From positions 8,812,767 to 8,876,766 of the forward strand of contig CM028382.1 of NCBI GenBank assembly GCA_013146195.2: 64,000 nucleotides of DNA. The letters run 5' to 3'. The number at the start of each line of letters is the position of its first letter. The stretch's first letter is position 1. The notes beneath the pieces were generated by a model that was not told the DNA's origin, made no database searches, and saw only the letters and a program-made list of their open reading frames with translations. Source of the stretch: Codonopsis lanceolata. Its lineage: Eukaryota > Streptophyta > Magnoliopsida > Asterales > Campanulaceae. Of the stretch, positions 10,591 to 23,112 are shown in pieces. A program made the position numbers and the translations under genes.

Positions 10591-12625
10591 ATGGCTGGAA
10601 AGGGTAGCAAGCACCATGCCACCGTTAGCAATCAACAGGCCGGCAGCCACCATGTTGTGAATAACCCTCCACCAAGGGCACCGCAAGGGGTGCAAACTCG
10701 AAATCAAAAGGTGGCTGCTGGGCATGTCACTCATGGCAATGAGGTGCCATATGCGGAAGGGCAAACCTCCCAACATGATAGTCAAAGCGGCGAGCGATGC
10801 CGGCCGGGTCATCAATGAGAGGCGTGATGCGCGCTCGAGATCTCGAGTGCGGCTCAACCGCCGTGAGACGAGGGCACCCATGCAAATTTGTCCGGACAAA
10901 ACCCTGCAACAGCCGCCCTCGCAAGTTCAAAGTGAGTACTATAGTAAAATGTACGCTGCCAACCAAGAATCGCCGCCTTGGGCCATGCCCCGGTGCCAGT
11001 TGCAGACATGGTGGTGCCCGCTCTTAGCCGCCCTGCACCTGTTGGCGATGGCCAGGCCTCCCAACAGTTGCCGGATCCAAGCAGGCGCATGCCCTCCGTC
11101 GTTCACATACCCTCAGAAAGGGTAGAGGCAATAAAGCGAGCAGATGACCAGCCGAAAGTAGATACAGAATCACTCACATGGACATCATCATCGACGGGAG
11201 CACCGCACTCGCGAGGAGAGTCATGGGCGCCGTAGAGTCCGTAAGTGTATAGAGGCAGAAGCGCAGCGACCAAAGTACAAAGCACGCATCACACAGGAGG
11301 TCGGATCCTCATGCGAGCCCACCTTCTCGCCCGCATGCGTGGCGACCACTCGGACCCCGCCCACTCTTCAAGACTAACGGAGGGACGTGGAGAAAGCGGT
11401 GTCCGAGAAGATGGAGGCCATGAAAGGGACATGGCAAACCAAATGGCAAATCTAGCCGTGGCCAAGCCCGGCTATGCATCCACTAAGCCGCTGGAGGGCA
11501 GCCCCTTCACCCCAGAAATTAAGAATGCACCGCCTGCACAGGGGGTCATCTTCCCACAGTTCGACAAATACTTTGGGAAGACACGGGCAAGTGATTGGTT
11601 AAGGTCATTCGAGGCACAAATCCGAATGGTCACCGACGTGGAAGCCCTGAAGATGCGGGCATTTGAGGGAGCTCTCCAGGGAAAGGCACGCCCGGTTGGG
11701 CGTAATTCCTGGGATCCATGCCGGGCAAAAGTGCTCGTGAAAAGTTCCCTGGAGGAATTCGGCAATGCAGCCCGACCCCAAAACCGCTTTTGACCTTGCC
11801 AAGATCAAGCGGGGTGATAACGAATCATACAAAGAAGCACCGAAGAGGTTCGAGGAGATGCTCGAGCAGGTGACCGCAACCAGTGACCCGGAGATCACCT
11901 TTTGCTATCTCAATAACATGAGGGCAGGGCCACTGAAGACTATACTAGCAATGAACCCGGGGGCTTCCAAGGAAGAGCTGCTTGCAAACTCTCATCTCTT
12001 CTGCTCGACCGAGAGCGTCAAGGCAGATAAAGCCAAAAATAAGGACAAGGCTCATGGCAGCTCGGCCTTACCAGCTGACCAGAGCCCGGAGGGCCACCAC
12101 GGCTCGAGCAAAGACAGGAAGAAAACATCCAACCCTGGGCAAAGATTTAGGGAAACTCAGTTTACCCCGCTAAACACAATGCTGGAAGAGATCATGCTCC
12201 AGGTGGGAGATGCTCTACCAATCCCTTACCCTCTCGATCCTGAGCTCGCCCATACTCGGGACCCTACGAAGTACTGTGAGTACCACCACGGTACTGGTCA
12301 CACCACTAAGGATTGTAACGTGTTGAAGAGGGAAATCCAAAAATTAATCAATACGGGCAAGCTGGGTCGCTTCAAAAGGGATCAGGGTGCAGGGAACAAT
12401 GCCAATAATGACCAAGGAAGACCCCAGGAGGAAGAGGTGGTCGGCCCCTCAAATCGGGGGGTAATAAACATGATTCAGGAGGAGCTCCCGTCCAACACAC
12501 AGCTCGGGAAACACATATATTCCTTATCCGGTCGCCAACTCTCCAAACAATACAATGAGAGCGTAGCAGATGTTTTTCTCGCAAAATGGGCGAGCACTCC
12601 ATGGCCTCTCGAGCAATACCGCTAG
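10591..12625 (+). pseudogene. gag: gag of Tat element (frameshifted)
   Basis: Codes for the capsid/nucleocapsid polyprotein that would package the element's RNA in the cytoplasm. It starts at the ATG of MAGKGSKHHATVSN, 83 bp after the LTR. The N-terminal part is basic and low-complexity and is broken by at least two frameshifts before 11245. The conserved capsid core lies at 11500-11690 (FPQFDKYFGKTRASDWLRSF, MRAFEGALQGKA). After a frameshift near 11790 the frame continues (KRGDNESYKEAPKRFEEML) to a zinc knuckle of the variant form C-x2-H-x4-H-x4-C (CEYHHGTGHTTKDC) near 12274-12315. The same variant knuckle is found in the second Tat element of this window. Not functional as it stands. Confidence 0.85.
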
Positions 12626-13515
12626 TTATTTCTTGCCTGGTCAACAATTGGCAGGTTCACAAAGTTTTACTGGATACAGGAGCATGCAGGGACATCATGT
12701 ACTACTCCTGCTTCAAGGGATTGGAGTTTCCAGACACCATGCTCAAGCCATATTTGGGAAAGCTTGAAGGGTTCACCAATCACCAGGTAGGCGTCAAGGG
12801 CACGATCGAGCTGGAGGTGTTCATGGGTGATGGGGCCCAAACACGGATTGAGATGATCACATTCTTAGTGATCGACCTAAAATCGGCATACAACTGCATT
12901 TTAGGTGCTCCAGCAATGGCCAAGTTCCAGATGGTCACATCCATTCCCCACCAAAAAGCCAAGTTTTACACTGAAAATGGAGTGGGGATCCTCAATAGCA
13001 AGCCCCGAGCAATGTGGGAATATGTCTGGGAAACTCAGAGGAAGAAACATAAGCTTATTGTGGACATTCCCGATCAGGCAGATGCAGTCCCAAAACCGAT
13101 TGAGGACCTTCCCGATCAGACTGCAGTAGCTTCCACTGAACCTACCCCAGCGTCAACCTCCATCAATAACGTCGAGCTCGGGGAAACTCATGAAGCGGCC
13201 GAGCCCATGGAAATAGAGCCTCCCGAGCAAGCTCCAGTAGAGCCTTCTGAGCAAGCTCCGGCCCCAGGCCCTTCTAGACGCAAGGAGAAACGCCCCAAGT
13301 CACAAGACATTGAGATGGACACCTTGCAAGTCCGGGACGAGCCCGATATTCAACCAGAGGGCGAGCTGGAAGAGGTCATAATCAATCCAGCCTACCCCGA
13401 GCAAAAAATCAAAATCGGGAAGGCCATGCCTCCCCGGCTCGGCAGATTGATTGAATGCTGCGCAACGTACCGACGTGTTCGGCTCTGGGACATTGAAGAC
13501 ACGAGGGCATCGTGA
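12586..13515 (+). pseudogene. Aspartic protease domain of Tat pol
   Basis: Retroviral-type aspartyl protease that would cut the Gag-Pol polyprotein. The active-site loop reads LLDTGACRDIMYYS near 12670-12710, with DTG intact. The flap-side signature is YNCILGAPAMAKFQ near 12889-12930. A long acidic, Pro/Gln-rich linker (13070-13350, repeats of PPEQAPVEPSEQAP type) joins it to RT. It is in a different frame from gag and from RT, so the polyprotein is interrupted on both sides. Confidence 0.82.
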
Positions 13516-16500
13516 AAACATTGCCCGCCACGACCTCAATGTTGACCCTGCATTCCGACCCATCCAACAGCGACCAAGACAGTATTCGCCCGAGAAGAAT
13601 GTCGCGATCAAAGCAGAGGTCGAGAAACTCCTAAAGGCTGACATCATTGAGGAGATTCAGTACCCGACCTGGCTAGCTAATGTGGTGATGGTCAAAAAGG
13701 CAAACGATAAAAGGATGGCGATGTGCGTGGACTTCACCACTTAAACAAAGCTCGCCTCGAAAGATCGTTATCCATCGCCTCGCATAGATGTGCTTGTCGA
13801 CTCTATAGCCGGATTCGAGATGCTCGCCTCGGACGCTGCACTGTTACCACCGTGTCAAAATGAACGAGCAAGACAAGGCGAAGACAGCCTTCCGTACCGG
13901 GCGGTCTCTATTGCTAAAAATGATGCCCTTCGGCCGAAAAATGCAGAGCCACCTACCAAAGACATGGTCAATAAGGTGTTCGGCCTCGATAGGCGTAAAT
14001 ATGGAGGCTTACATAGATGACATGGTCATCAAAACAAAGGGCCGCGACCATACTCTTGACTTGGCCGAGACATTTGCCAACCCCGCGCAAGCATAACATG
14101 AAGCCGAACCCGAGTAAATGCGCTTTTGGGTCCGAGCAGGAAATTCTCGGGATTCATGGTCAACCAAGCATGAGGCCAACCCGAGAAGATACAAGCCTCG
14201 CCGACATGAAGCGCCTTATCGCATCAAGCACATCCAGCTTAAACGGCAGAGTCATCGCCTTAAAGCCGCTTCATCTCTGGCCACCGAAAATGCCTCCCTT
14301 TCTTCAAAGTTCTCGCAAGGCAACAAGGGTTTTGAATGGAATGCAGATCGTGCCAAGGCCCTCGAGAGCAGCTCGTGGAGTATCTTGGCAAACCACCTCT
14401 CCTCGCCAGCCTCGTGCCTCGGTGAGCCTTTATTTGTGTATCTAGCAGCCACTTGACCAGCCGCTGCTTTTAGTTGGAGGAACTAGATATTCAAAAACCC
14501 TGTACTATGTATCCAAAGCCCTCACCTGTGCTGAGGGTCGCTATTTTAATGTAGAAAAATTAGCCTACTCTCTTGTCATAGCCCGAAAATTAAGGGCTTA
14601 TTTTTCGCACATATAATCATAGTATACAATGCACCATCAAGCAAAGTCCTACACAAACCTCGATACATCGTAGGTCGCTCAATGGTCGATCGAGCTCACC
14701 GAAGTTCCACATAGACTACTTGCCCAAGCGAGCAATCAAAGCACAAGCATTGGCCGATTTCTTGGTCGAAACAAGTTTCACCCAAAGACGAGGATCCCGA
14801 GACCAAGCCGGTGAGCCGAGCAAAAACAATTGCCACAACCCCGACCAAATTTACCGTTGGGATCTTTATGTGGATGGGGCACCAAGCAAAGTCGGGAGCG
14901 GAGCTGGCATCCTCCTCGTAGCTCCCGATGAAATCACAGAGTTTGAATTAGCTCTCCGGTTCAAATTTCCTCGCTTCCAACAACGTGGTCGAATATGAAG
15001 CAATGATTGACTGGCTCGAGCTCAGCAATCGGACATGGGTGTAGAGGTCGCCATCCAGCACTCGGATTCACAGTAGTTAGTCAGAACCAAGTCCGTGGGG
15101 AATATATGGTACACCACCCCCTCGGTTAAATACTACGATCTAGTCAAGGAAATCTTGAAAAATTTCAAGTTTTGGGAAATGATCGATTGACCGAAAGGCA
15201 CAACATGCGAAAGGACTACTTATCCAAGATCGCCGAGGAAAATCCGCTTTGCTAAATCCTTCAAGAATGATCGAAAGCACATGGAAACCCCCGCCATCGA
15301 TAGACCAAGTAATTATGGACATCGAGCCGGCCGTAAGTCGGATTGATGACTACAAGGATTACATCGAGCAGGAGTTCCCGCCTCGCAGACAAGGTCAAGG
15401 CCACCAACGGAAGCCAAGCCTGCTGCTACTCGGTAGTAGTTGGGGAATCTTGTATAAGCGATCTAAGGTCGACCCATGCCAGGTACCCCCGTAACTAACC
15501 GAGGCTGCATATGAGGTACATGAAGTGGGAATGTGGCGGCCACCCCGCACAAGAGCTCTAGCAGTAAAGGGTCCCGCGAGCAGATACTACCGGATTACCC
15601 CGAGAAAGGACGCGAAAAGTATGTTCGTGAACGTGACAAGTGTCGAGATATGCGACATACCAAGGCTTCCATCCACACGCAAACCCCGCCGAAGCGGCCC
15701 GCCCTTCGACACGTGGGGAATTGATCTGACGCCCATTCCCGCTGGCACAATACAAGTACAAATACGCCGTTGTCACCATAGATTACTTCACGAAATGGAT
15801 TGAGGCAAAACCCCTGGCCAAAATTTCGAGGCAAATGTCATCACCTCAGTACACACCACTGTGTGGTGCAGTTCGGCCTCCCCTGGGCAATGATCTCTCG
15901 ACCATGGCACTCGCACAAGTTCACGCTGAACGTGCTCGCTGGTGTGAAACACCGCGCCGTCCGTCGCTACCTCAAGGTAATGGCTGCAGCAGGCTACTAA
16001 CAAACAAGTTTTACACGCCGCTTAAGCGGAACTTAAGCGGCGAGCAGGAAGTGGGCGTAAGAATTACACCGCCTCAAGGCAAATAACCATCTCGCTCGAG
16101 GACCAACCTGGGAGACTCCATTTCACTCACCTATGGGCCTGAAGCTATGATTCCGGTGGAAATGGCCTTGCCTAGCTACCGTGTCTCACATTACAGCTGA
16201 GCAAAATAATCAACTTGCTCGGCCATGGACCTAGACTAGCCGAAGAAAGGAGGTCGATGCACGTAATGGTTAACTATAAACAGGGCAAAAGCTCACCATG
16301 ACAAGAGAGTTCGAGGCGCAGCCTTCTATCTGGAGACTTGGTACTGTGAAGATTGAGGTAACAGTCATCTAAGTGCGTAATGGGGAAGCTGCCTCCTAAT
16401 TGGGAAGGTCCTTTCCCGAGTTACTGATCGAAGAGAGGCACTTACACACTCCAAACGCCAAGGAAAACGACCGAAGCATCCTTGGCACGCATCACCTCAA

Positions 16501-16516
16501 AAAGTATTACCCTTAA
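13451..16516 (+). pseudogene. RT - RNase H - integrase region of Tat pol (many frameshifts)
   Basis: Remnant of the polymerase. RT entry is at 13530-13745 (PAFRPIQQRP, EVEKLLKADIIEEI, MCVDFT), then an in-frame TAA and RYPSPRIDVLVDSIAGFEML. The catalytic YIDD is at 14010-14021 (MEAYIDDMVIKTK). An RNase H-like block, YRWDLYVDGAPSKVGSGAG, lies near 14850-14910; this is the extra archaeal-type RNase H typical of Tat. Integrase remnants include YYRITPRKDAK near 15580 and the core stretch GIDL ... VTIDYFTKWIEAKPLAKI (15720-15830). The C-terminal end LKKYYP-stop is at 16516. Damage is heavier here than in gag: nearly every 100-300 bp carries an indel. Confidence 0.82.
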
Positions 16517-17287
16517 GTTAAGGAAACAAAGGGCAAGACTCGCCCTTGTTGAGGGTCATCGGTCATTTATCAATAAAAGGCAAGTTATTTTCGTGTTTAT
16601 CAATTCAGAATGTTCAAAGTTATCAATGAATTGTTATTCTGCAAGTGTTCGTACTTGTTTGATTAGATTCGCCGCTCGGCGATAAGCAGCGCCATGCCTC
16701 TGGTCAACAATTCCAAAAGCCCTAGTATCGCGTGAATTTATCCTCGTGGGTGAGAGGGCCATGCCTGTGTTCACGTACTAGGATGCTCGCCCGGCGATAG
16801 AGGCCATGCCTACAAAGATAGCGATTAACTACCTCGGCTTCCTATAAAGTGGACCGAAAGCAGCTAATCAGTATATCTCAATACCCGGAAGATATACCAA
16901 CAGCCGCTTCGAACTACCCACATCGAACAAAGGTCATGCCCGGTTGTTGGTTGCCGATTGAGAGCTGGGCCTTGCCCGCTTGGCAATCTTCTGGAAGCTC
17001 ACCCGCTCTAAGCCTTGGCCAGATCCAAGCATTCATGCCCAGTGTTTGTTCGGGTAACATTTCAATTTAAGTAATAAGATTGCTTTGTGAGTCTTGTTAT
17101 TTATATGTTAATAATCATGCTTAATTAGATATAATCGTACATTTATGCTCGATATAGCACTTGTACTAACAAATGACAGGCAGAACAAGCAAACAAGAAA
17201 TAGTTATTGAGCAAAGGCAAACATCTTATCGAGAACATATAAGCATCTGTAATTGAAGAATGGATTCTATGATAACCAAGTCTGGAA
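16517..17287. other. Non-coding spacer between pol and antisense region of Tat
   Basis: GC-moderate retrotransposon interior with repeated words such as GCCATGCC and GCTCGCCCGGCG. No protein domain recognised on either strand. Confidence 0.5.
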
Positions 17288-20200
17288 TTACAAAAGGAAA
17301 TCAAAAAATATTGGCGCGCAGGCCGAGCAAAGTAAACCTAATCTAAGGTTGGTCAAGCGCCGGCTCTGGAGGAGGTGGAGGAATCGCTCCTCGAGCAGGG
17401 GGTGGAGGTATCTCGCTCGGGGAGGAAGAGCTTGTGCCGAAGCCCTTAGATATTGATCGATGTATTGAAAATTCGCCTTGGCCTCGAGCACTTGCTCACC
17501 TCGGCCCCGGCCTCCTCCTCCGCCATCAACCCGGCATTTTCTCACCCTCCAAGGCGTCAATCGAGAGCATTCATTTTGGGGAGTAGGCGGGTCCCAGGTT
17601 GGCGGCCATTTTCCATGTCGGCCTTCGCCAGCTTCCAGCTCGTCGTGGTATAGGGGACCAAGTGGTGGGCTGGCGTCTTGCGACATCGGAATAGGCGTCG
17701 GGAACCCCACCCCACTCGGCCATGGTCTTCATGTCGTCACTGCGGCCGGTATCTAGGATATGATTGGCGCCATGTGCAAAATAGAACGCACTATAGCATC
17801 GCTCACGACCTCGTCAAAAGCGGCGGTACAAGTTAATTTTGAAGTCGCCCCTCGAAGGCTATGGATTTCTTGTAGTCCTCCACAGCTGACTGACTTGCTC
17901 GGCGTCCTTCGATCCTTCGCCTCTCGAGCAGCCTCCTCCACATGTTTCCCTTTGACACGGCTGCATCTTCGGTATCGCCGCTCTCTCTCCACTTAGTAGC
18001 GATCCTCTCGCTCGCCACGCGGCCGCATCGTTTGCTTGGGCCTTCTCGGCCAGCCACCGGGTTCTTTCTTCACTGGCCGAGCCAAGTCTTTCTTCGCACA
18101 GATAAGTCACCGTTTCCGTTACAGGCGACCAACTTCAGATTGCGCTCGAAACGATTCGGCTTCTTTCTTTTTGGCCGCCTCGGTCTTGGTCTCACTCGCC
18201 CAAAGCGAGCCACCTGCTCGACCTTCTCTTTCGCCAGGCCCTCATGAGCCATACTGTCAGCCTCTGCTTTCTTGCGAGCTGTTTTCTTCGTTGTACCTAT
18301 CGTAAAGATTGGCACATGTAGAAGCGATCTGCGAACAGAGGAAAGATAATCAGACACATGAAACGAGCAAAGGAAGGGATAAACCTAATTTAAAAACTTT
18401 ACCTCGCTCAAGCAAAGTCCCACGCTTCCCAACTAGGACGTGGCCGTCAGATCTCGATCTCTGCAAGATCATGGGCGCATGCCTCTCGATGATACCTTTT
18501 CCTACCAGCCGCTGCTTGCGCGGCATAGAGGTCGATGCCTCCCAATAATGGGGCATCGCTGAAATTTCTCTCACTGATCAGTAGTGGAGGCATCTTGAAC
18601 CCACCGCTTCCAAAGTTGTCGGCCTAACCGAACGGGAGCAGATAGACACCGCCCTGGACGGAATGGAGCAGGCAGCAGCGGTCGTGGGACTCGAGCCCGG
18701 TGGCGAACCTCCCGAGCAGAAGGAGGAGGGGAAAGGCTCTTCTTCCTTTTTCCTTTTCCCTTAGCATCTTTGGCGGGAGGCACCACAGAGATGTTGGCAC
18801 CTGATTGCCCGACAGTATCCTCAACGATCGCTATGGCCTCTCGTACCGCCTCCTCGCGGAGGGATGATGACCTTGGGCACCGGCAGCTTTCCTAGCCGGG
18901 CCATTGCCAAGCCCGGCTTTCTTAGGGGGACCGAAAGGCACCTTGGCGTGAGCCGCTGGTTCATTAACCTTTCAAATCACCGCCTCACGATTGGCTTGTA
19001 GTTTCCTCGCCTTCAATAAGAGCCATGCATTCTTCATCCCTAAGGCAAGGAAAATGTAAACAGGTCAATAACTAACGATGCTACGAGCAAAACACATCCA
19101 AGATAAAAGACAATGAGAAGTAATCGCAAAAACAACCATCATGGTCCTCATAAGGTGGCCGGCATCTCCGCCCGGCCCAAACGTTGGCACTCAACACATT
19201 CCCACTTAAACATGTTACCTGGCAGCCGCCCAATAAAGGTGTGTGGTCTCTGCACGTGGATCAAGGGGCTCTACATCGGTGATCTCTCGCCTCATCACAC
19301 CGGCCAAACATAAGTTGCGCTGGTTACAAACCAGCTCCTTCCAATCAAGAAGAAATTGCCGGCCAACGCGCCTCGTTTCTCTCTTCTATCACCCCCACAC
19401 TGCGGCGTTTTCAACGCTACCAAACGGACAGCTCTCCCGAAGCCAAGTCTTGTTTTCAAAGCCTGGGATTTTGACTTCGCCTGAGGTCGTGGGCATAAAC
19501 GGCCACCGACTCGAGACTCAATGAGCAAAACTCTCCTATCCCAAGAATCTACCTTCCCTGAACTTCTGATAGCAGCCTCAAAAATTGAGTTGGCTCACTC
19601 CGATCCTCCCACCGGTGCCTCTGGGCAAAATAAACAACTTCCGAGCAAGTACATGTCCGGCCAGATCCTAGCGTACCACACGCCACCGTGAAAGCGGTAA
19701 TAGCCCTGACGATTCAAAGATCAAGTCATGTGGAACCGCTTGGCCTCAAGCAAAAAATCAACCGTAAAAGGCTCCTGTGGGAAGACGAATCCAACTCGGA
19801 AAAAGTCGGCAAAAAATAAACTTCATTCCCTTTGCTCATGGAAAGCTTCACATTCGCTGGCACGCCCATCTTATTCGCCTCGTAATAAGCCGAAGTCAAC
19901 CCCAAGGGATGTGAGCCATGCGGTCACTTTGTCCGCCAGATCCAATGTAGCCAAATGAAAGCAAAGATAACGGCTTTCATCGGCGATATACCGCCGGGCT
20001 CCTCCTCCCCTTCTTCTTCCTCCTCGATTCTTTCCTCAATGGGAACCACTCACCGGAAGGCCACCTACCCCGGGTCATGAAGCGGCAATAGGAATTCTAT
20101 CCGCCGCTTGTTTCTCCTTCAGGGGTTACTTCCACCTAAGAGCGCCGCTTCTTGAAACGACGGGCAAGTGGCAGTTGTCCGCCTCATCGGCCTCCGAGCC

Positions 20201-20502
20201 CTCCTCGGCCATTCCTACTTGTTCAACTCCCCGCCGCCCACCGAAGTTTCCTACAAGGGCTATTTGTCGGTCGAGGCCTTGCCCGACAAATGGGCCACCG
20301 GCCACACTCTCTTCACTGAGTCCTCCTCGCTAGAGGAATCAACTATATCAACCACGGGGTCCACTACCCGCCTCCGGCTGGGTCCGGCCACTGACTGCTC
20401 CTCCTCACGCCCACGCTAATTGAGGGAGACTTCTCGCCGCCACGAGTCATTCCTTCCACCATAGCCGAAGGCCTCATGGTCATTGTCTGACACATCCGAC
20501 AT
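17288..20502 (-). pseudogene. Antisense extra ORF of Tat element (degenerate)
   Basis: Several Tat-lineage families are known to carry an additional ORF on the strand opposite to gag-pol, between pol and the 3' LTR. Here the minus strand from the ATG at 20502 (MSDVSDNDHEAFGYGG) reads as an acidic N-terminus (VDSSSEEDS, EEEEGEEEPGG), then a folded-domain-like stretch near 19650-19900 (FFRVGFVFPQEPFTVDFLLE, GYYRFHGGVWY, SCLFCPEAP), then Arg/Ala/Glu-rich coiled-coil-like sequence (17860-18110) and a Pro/Arg-rich end near 17288-17710. Stops and frameshifts break it throughout. The family function is not established; resemblance to plant mobile-domain proteins is my inference only. Confidence 0.55.
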
Positions 20503-21309
20503 CTACATGTAGATCGAGGAAAATAGCTATCGAGCTTTGTCCCAGCAACTATCAACAAGAGAAAAGAAAATCCTAAGTCTAGGTCAACATGAAGGATTCT
20601 GGTCCACCTAGCGAAAGTGGTTGTGGTTTCTATTCCCGATCTCTACCTAAAGATGGTCTTACTCACTAAAACCCTAGCAGAGGCATAAGGAGAAAGAGAA
20701 AGAAACCGAAAATGCATCCATAAACCCAAGAAAGACAAAAAGCAGTAGAAAACTTATCAGGATTTATGGGTAGGAGCCTTCAGTAAGCAATTCAAGGGAG
20801 AACTAAGGCCGGTGCGAAGGTCGCAAAACCCAAAGATGAAATTGATGAAGGAAGCGAAGGAACGACCTTTGTCGGAACTCTCGAGAAATCGCGAGCAAAG
20901 AATGCGATCGCTTCAAAATTCTTCGTTCTTTCAAGGCTTTCTCTCTAAAACTCAAAGGCGATAAAAGAGAAGAAAGGAAGGAGAGGCCGCCTTTTATAGG
21001 CCGATCTCTCGAAAATTTTTGGGGAAAAGGCTCAAGCCCGAACGGCGCTCTAAATGGGCGGCCCATCATCACCTGTGGCACGCCGTGATTAAATGCGCCG
21101 CGTGGTCCGCGCCTGCCCCGCCGCCCCTAATCTTCGACGGCCACGCGCTTTTTCCAACCACGCTACCGACACGCCTTTAACAAGAAGCTTCCTTAATACG
21201 CTCAACTTTTCCCCGATGGACTCTTTGTCTTCTTGAAAATTCACAAGTGATGAAGCCCGAGCGAATATCAAACTTGAACGCCTCGCTCCGAGCATAAATG
21301 CCCGCATGT
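20503..21309. other. Tat interior between antisense ORF and polypurine tract
   Basis: This would be the promoter and leader side of the antisense ORF if that ORF were once expressed. The minus strand has a run AAAGGCGGCC...TATAAAAGG near 20988-21000 (TATAAAAGG on the minus strand) that could be a TATA box ~490 bp upstream of the antisense ATG. This is weak evidence. No other feature. Confidence 0.35.
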
Positions 21310-21323
21310 GGAGCTAGGGGCCA
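21310..21323 (+). other. Polypurine tract of Tat element
   Basis: GGAGCTAGGGGCCA directly precedes the 3' LTR start. Purine-rich but interrupted by CT and CC, in keeping with decay. Confidence 0.5.
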
Positions 21324-22100
21324 TCGATATACCCGGCCCAAGCCGGGTCACGAGCAAGGCACGAAGTTAGCATCACGTGCCAATCACGAGCACAATGCCT
21401 ATGAGGCCCATAGCCCCGAAAGCAAAATGATAGAGCAAGGCCGAGCACCGAAAGATAACCCTCACTCAAACCTCGGGCGGCAAAGGCCTTGCCTGTCCGA
21501 CTGTGGGCCATGATCGGGAATCATACATGCTTAGCAAAGGAATCGACTTACTGCCTGGTCGAGCACCGGCCTTGCCTCACCGACTGTGGGCCGATATTCA
21601 GACCCAATAAGTTCGTGGATCAATACAAACGTAATAGCCTGACAGAGCCTTGCTCGCCTCGAGCACACATCAAGCATGAGACGCTGTAGCTTGCTTTCCA
21701 AGGCAAGTCAAAGGTTTCCATGTTTAGGCGGAATACTTGCCTTATCAACTCCTATAACTACGCGGTCAATCCTGCTTTCGCCTAGAATCAAGGGATTTCC
21801 TCCTTGATTATCTCGGCAAGCTATGGAACCGAATCCTAGACGGATTCAATCACCTTGAGGGCCTATAAATACCTCTCCATAATCATCAACAAGGTACACA
21901 CACTTTCTTGAGCCTCGTTACTCACAATTCATCTTTTGACAATCACTGATACTTACTCTCACACCTGAGGGTTTCATGAGGCCCCCGCCTTGCACTTCTA
22001 CTCAGGTGTTCTTGTGATCTTAAGGCTCAAGGAGGACGACATTACAAGCCCGCATATCCTACCCATCTAAAGGAAGGCCCAAGTCGCTTTTGCCACATCA
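21324..22100 (+). repeat. 3' LTR of Tat element
   Basis: Starts TCGATATACCCGGCCC and ends GCCACATCA, colinear with the 5' LTR but clearly divergent: scattered substitutions, and recurrent small replacements such as GACTGTGGG where the 5' LTR has GACCAGGGG, at two separate sites. The TATAAATA word is conserved (21864). Confidence 0.85.
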
Positions 22101-22969
22101 ATGTATATAGTTATAGATAAAGAAGAGAGGGAGAGAACCATTAATTTTTCCATTATTCACATTGCAATAAGGCTTTTGTCAAAGAAGAGAAAGATTCCAA
22201 TAAATGTGAATCACACGCCAACGCAGCCAATCCTAGCCTAGACTCAATTCATATGTTTCGAAAATGAAATACAAAAATAGTTGGTAAAAGAATGAGCTAG
22301 TAGTAACAACCAAAGGATTAACAAATTTTAGTTTAATAACTGACAATTTTAAGCTCTTTATTCTACATAATGTAAGCAAATATCTTAGATGAGGGTCTTT
22401 ATTGCCATGAGTTGACTCTTGAAGCAACATGAGTTGACCACATGATGGGGAGAGCTGGTTTTTGAGCAGAATTCATGAATTTATAGTTGGATGAAACCCT
22501 TACAAAAAGGCCAACCGAGTTCTCTCAATGAGTTGTGTTTCAATTTCAAATCTAACCAATCTAAATTACTAACATCATAACATAACTTTTAAAAAATGCA
22601 TCTTTCAAAGAATTCAAGGATCATCGGGACTCGACAATTCTTCGAAACCAATGACTTAAAATGAATCACTGTGGGTGGTATTTTGGAAAATCTACTCATT
22701 TTGCCACTCTTTCCATCAGTGTTTGGTAACGTGGAAAGTGCCCAGTGGATGATGAATATAGAAGTTGGATGGGGAACCACTTGCAGTGGTTTGGGTTCTC
22801 AAACAATATAGGGAAAAGGCGAAGGATCACCACAGCTTCATAAGTTCAGATAGAAACTGTAATCAGCTCCATAATGAACATGCAAACTTGCACTTGTCAA
22901 GATCCAAAAAAAAGAGATCTTATTGAACGACAAATTAAAGATAAATAGGTAATCGAAGAATATTGCCGA
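22101..22969. other. Spacer 3' of the Tat element
   Basis: No gene recognised. Moderately AT-rich. Two minus-strand ORFs of about 65 codons have no motif I know. It could hold further captured gene fragments too decayed to identify. Confidence 0.35.
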
Positions 22970-23112
22970 TCAATCTTGAGCAAACCTTTGTTTCAGGAAC
23001 TTCTAGGTCAAGCAGAAAAGAATTTGGGTTTGACCATCCAATGGGTGGTCTAACCATTCCTTGTAGAGAGGACTTGTTCATTGATCTGACTTCTCGATTA
23101 AGGGGGTTGTGA
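22970..23112 (+). pseudogene. SAUR auxin-responsive protein fragment
   Basis: SAURs are short plant growth regulators. This piece matches only the C-terminal half of the SAUR domain: SILSKPLFQELLGQAE, then after a 1-nt shift EFGFDHPMGGLTIPCRED and LFIDLTSRL, ending at a TGA (23110-23112). The strings LFQELLxQAEEEFG and HPMGGLTIPC are SAUR hallmarks. The N-terminus is absent upstream and the frameshift sits inside the domain, so this is a gene fragment. It is the first of four unrelated gene pieces in the next 4 kb. Confidence 0.75.

Larger units (their letters stand above)
9713..22100 (+). mobile_element. Ty3/gypsy LTR retrotransposon, Tat lineage, degenerate, ~12.4 kb
   Basis: A complete element outline: 5' LTR, primer-binding site, gag, PR, RT, RNase H, IN, a long non-pol region with antisense coding remnants, polypurine tract and 3' LTR. 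A second, archaeal-type RNase H-like block and a long region between pol and the 3' LTR mark the Tat group. All reading frames are broken by frameshifts and stops. The two LTRs (about 795 and 777 bp) differ by many substitutions and small indels. No clear 5-bp target duplication flanks it (GATAT or AGATA on the left, ATGTA on the right). It is an old insertion or a recombinant of two copies. Confidence 0.88.

Noticed and set aside
17478..18305. Several plus-strand ORFs in the Tat 3' region (Ser/Pro/Arg-rich)
   Set aside because: Shadows of the antisense ORF remnant; low complexity and no start context.
22233..22780. Two minus-strand ORFs of about 65 codons near the Tat element
   Set aside because: No recognisable motif, no splice or promoter context; expected by chance.
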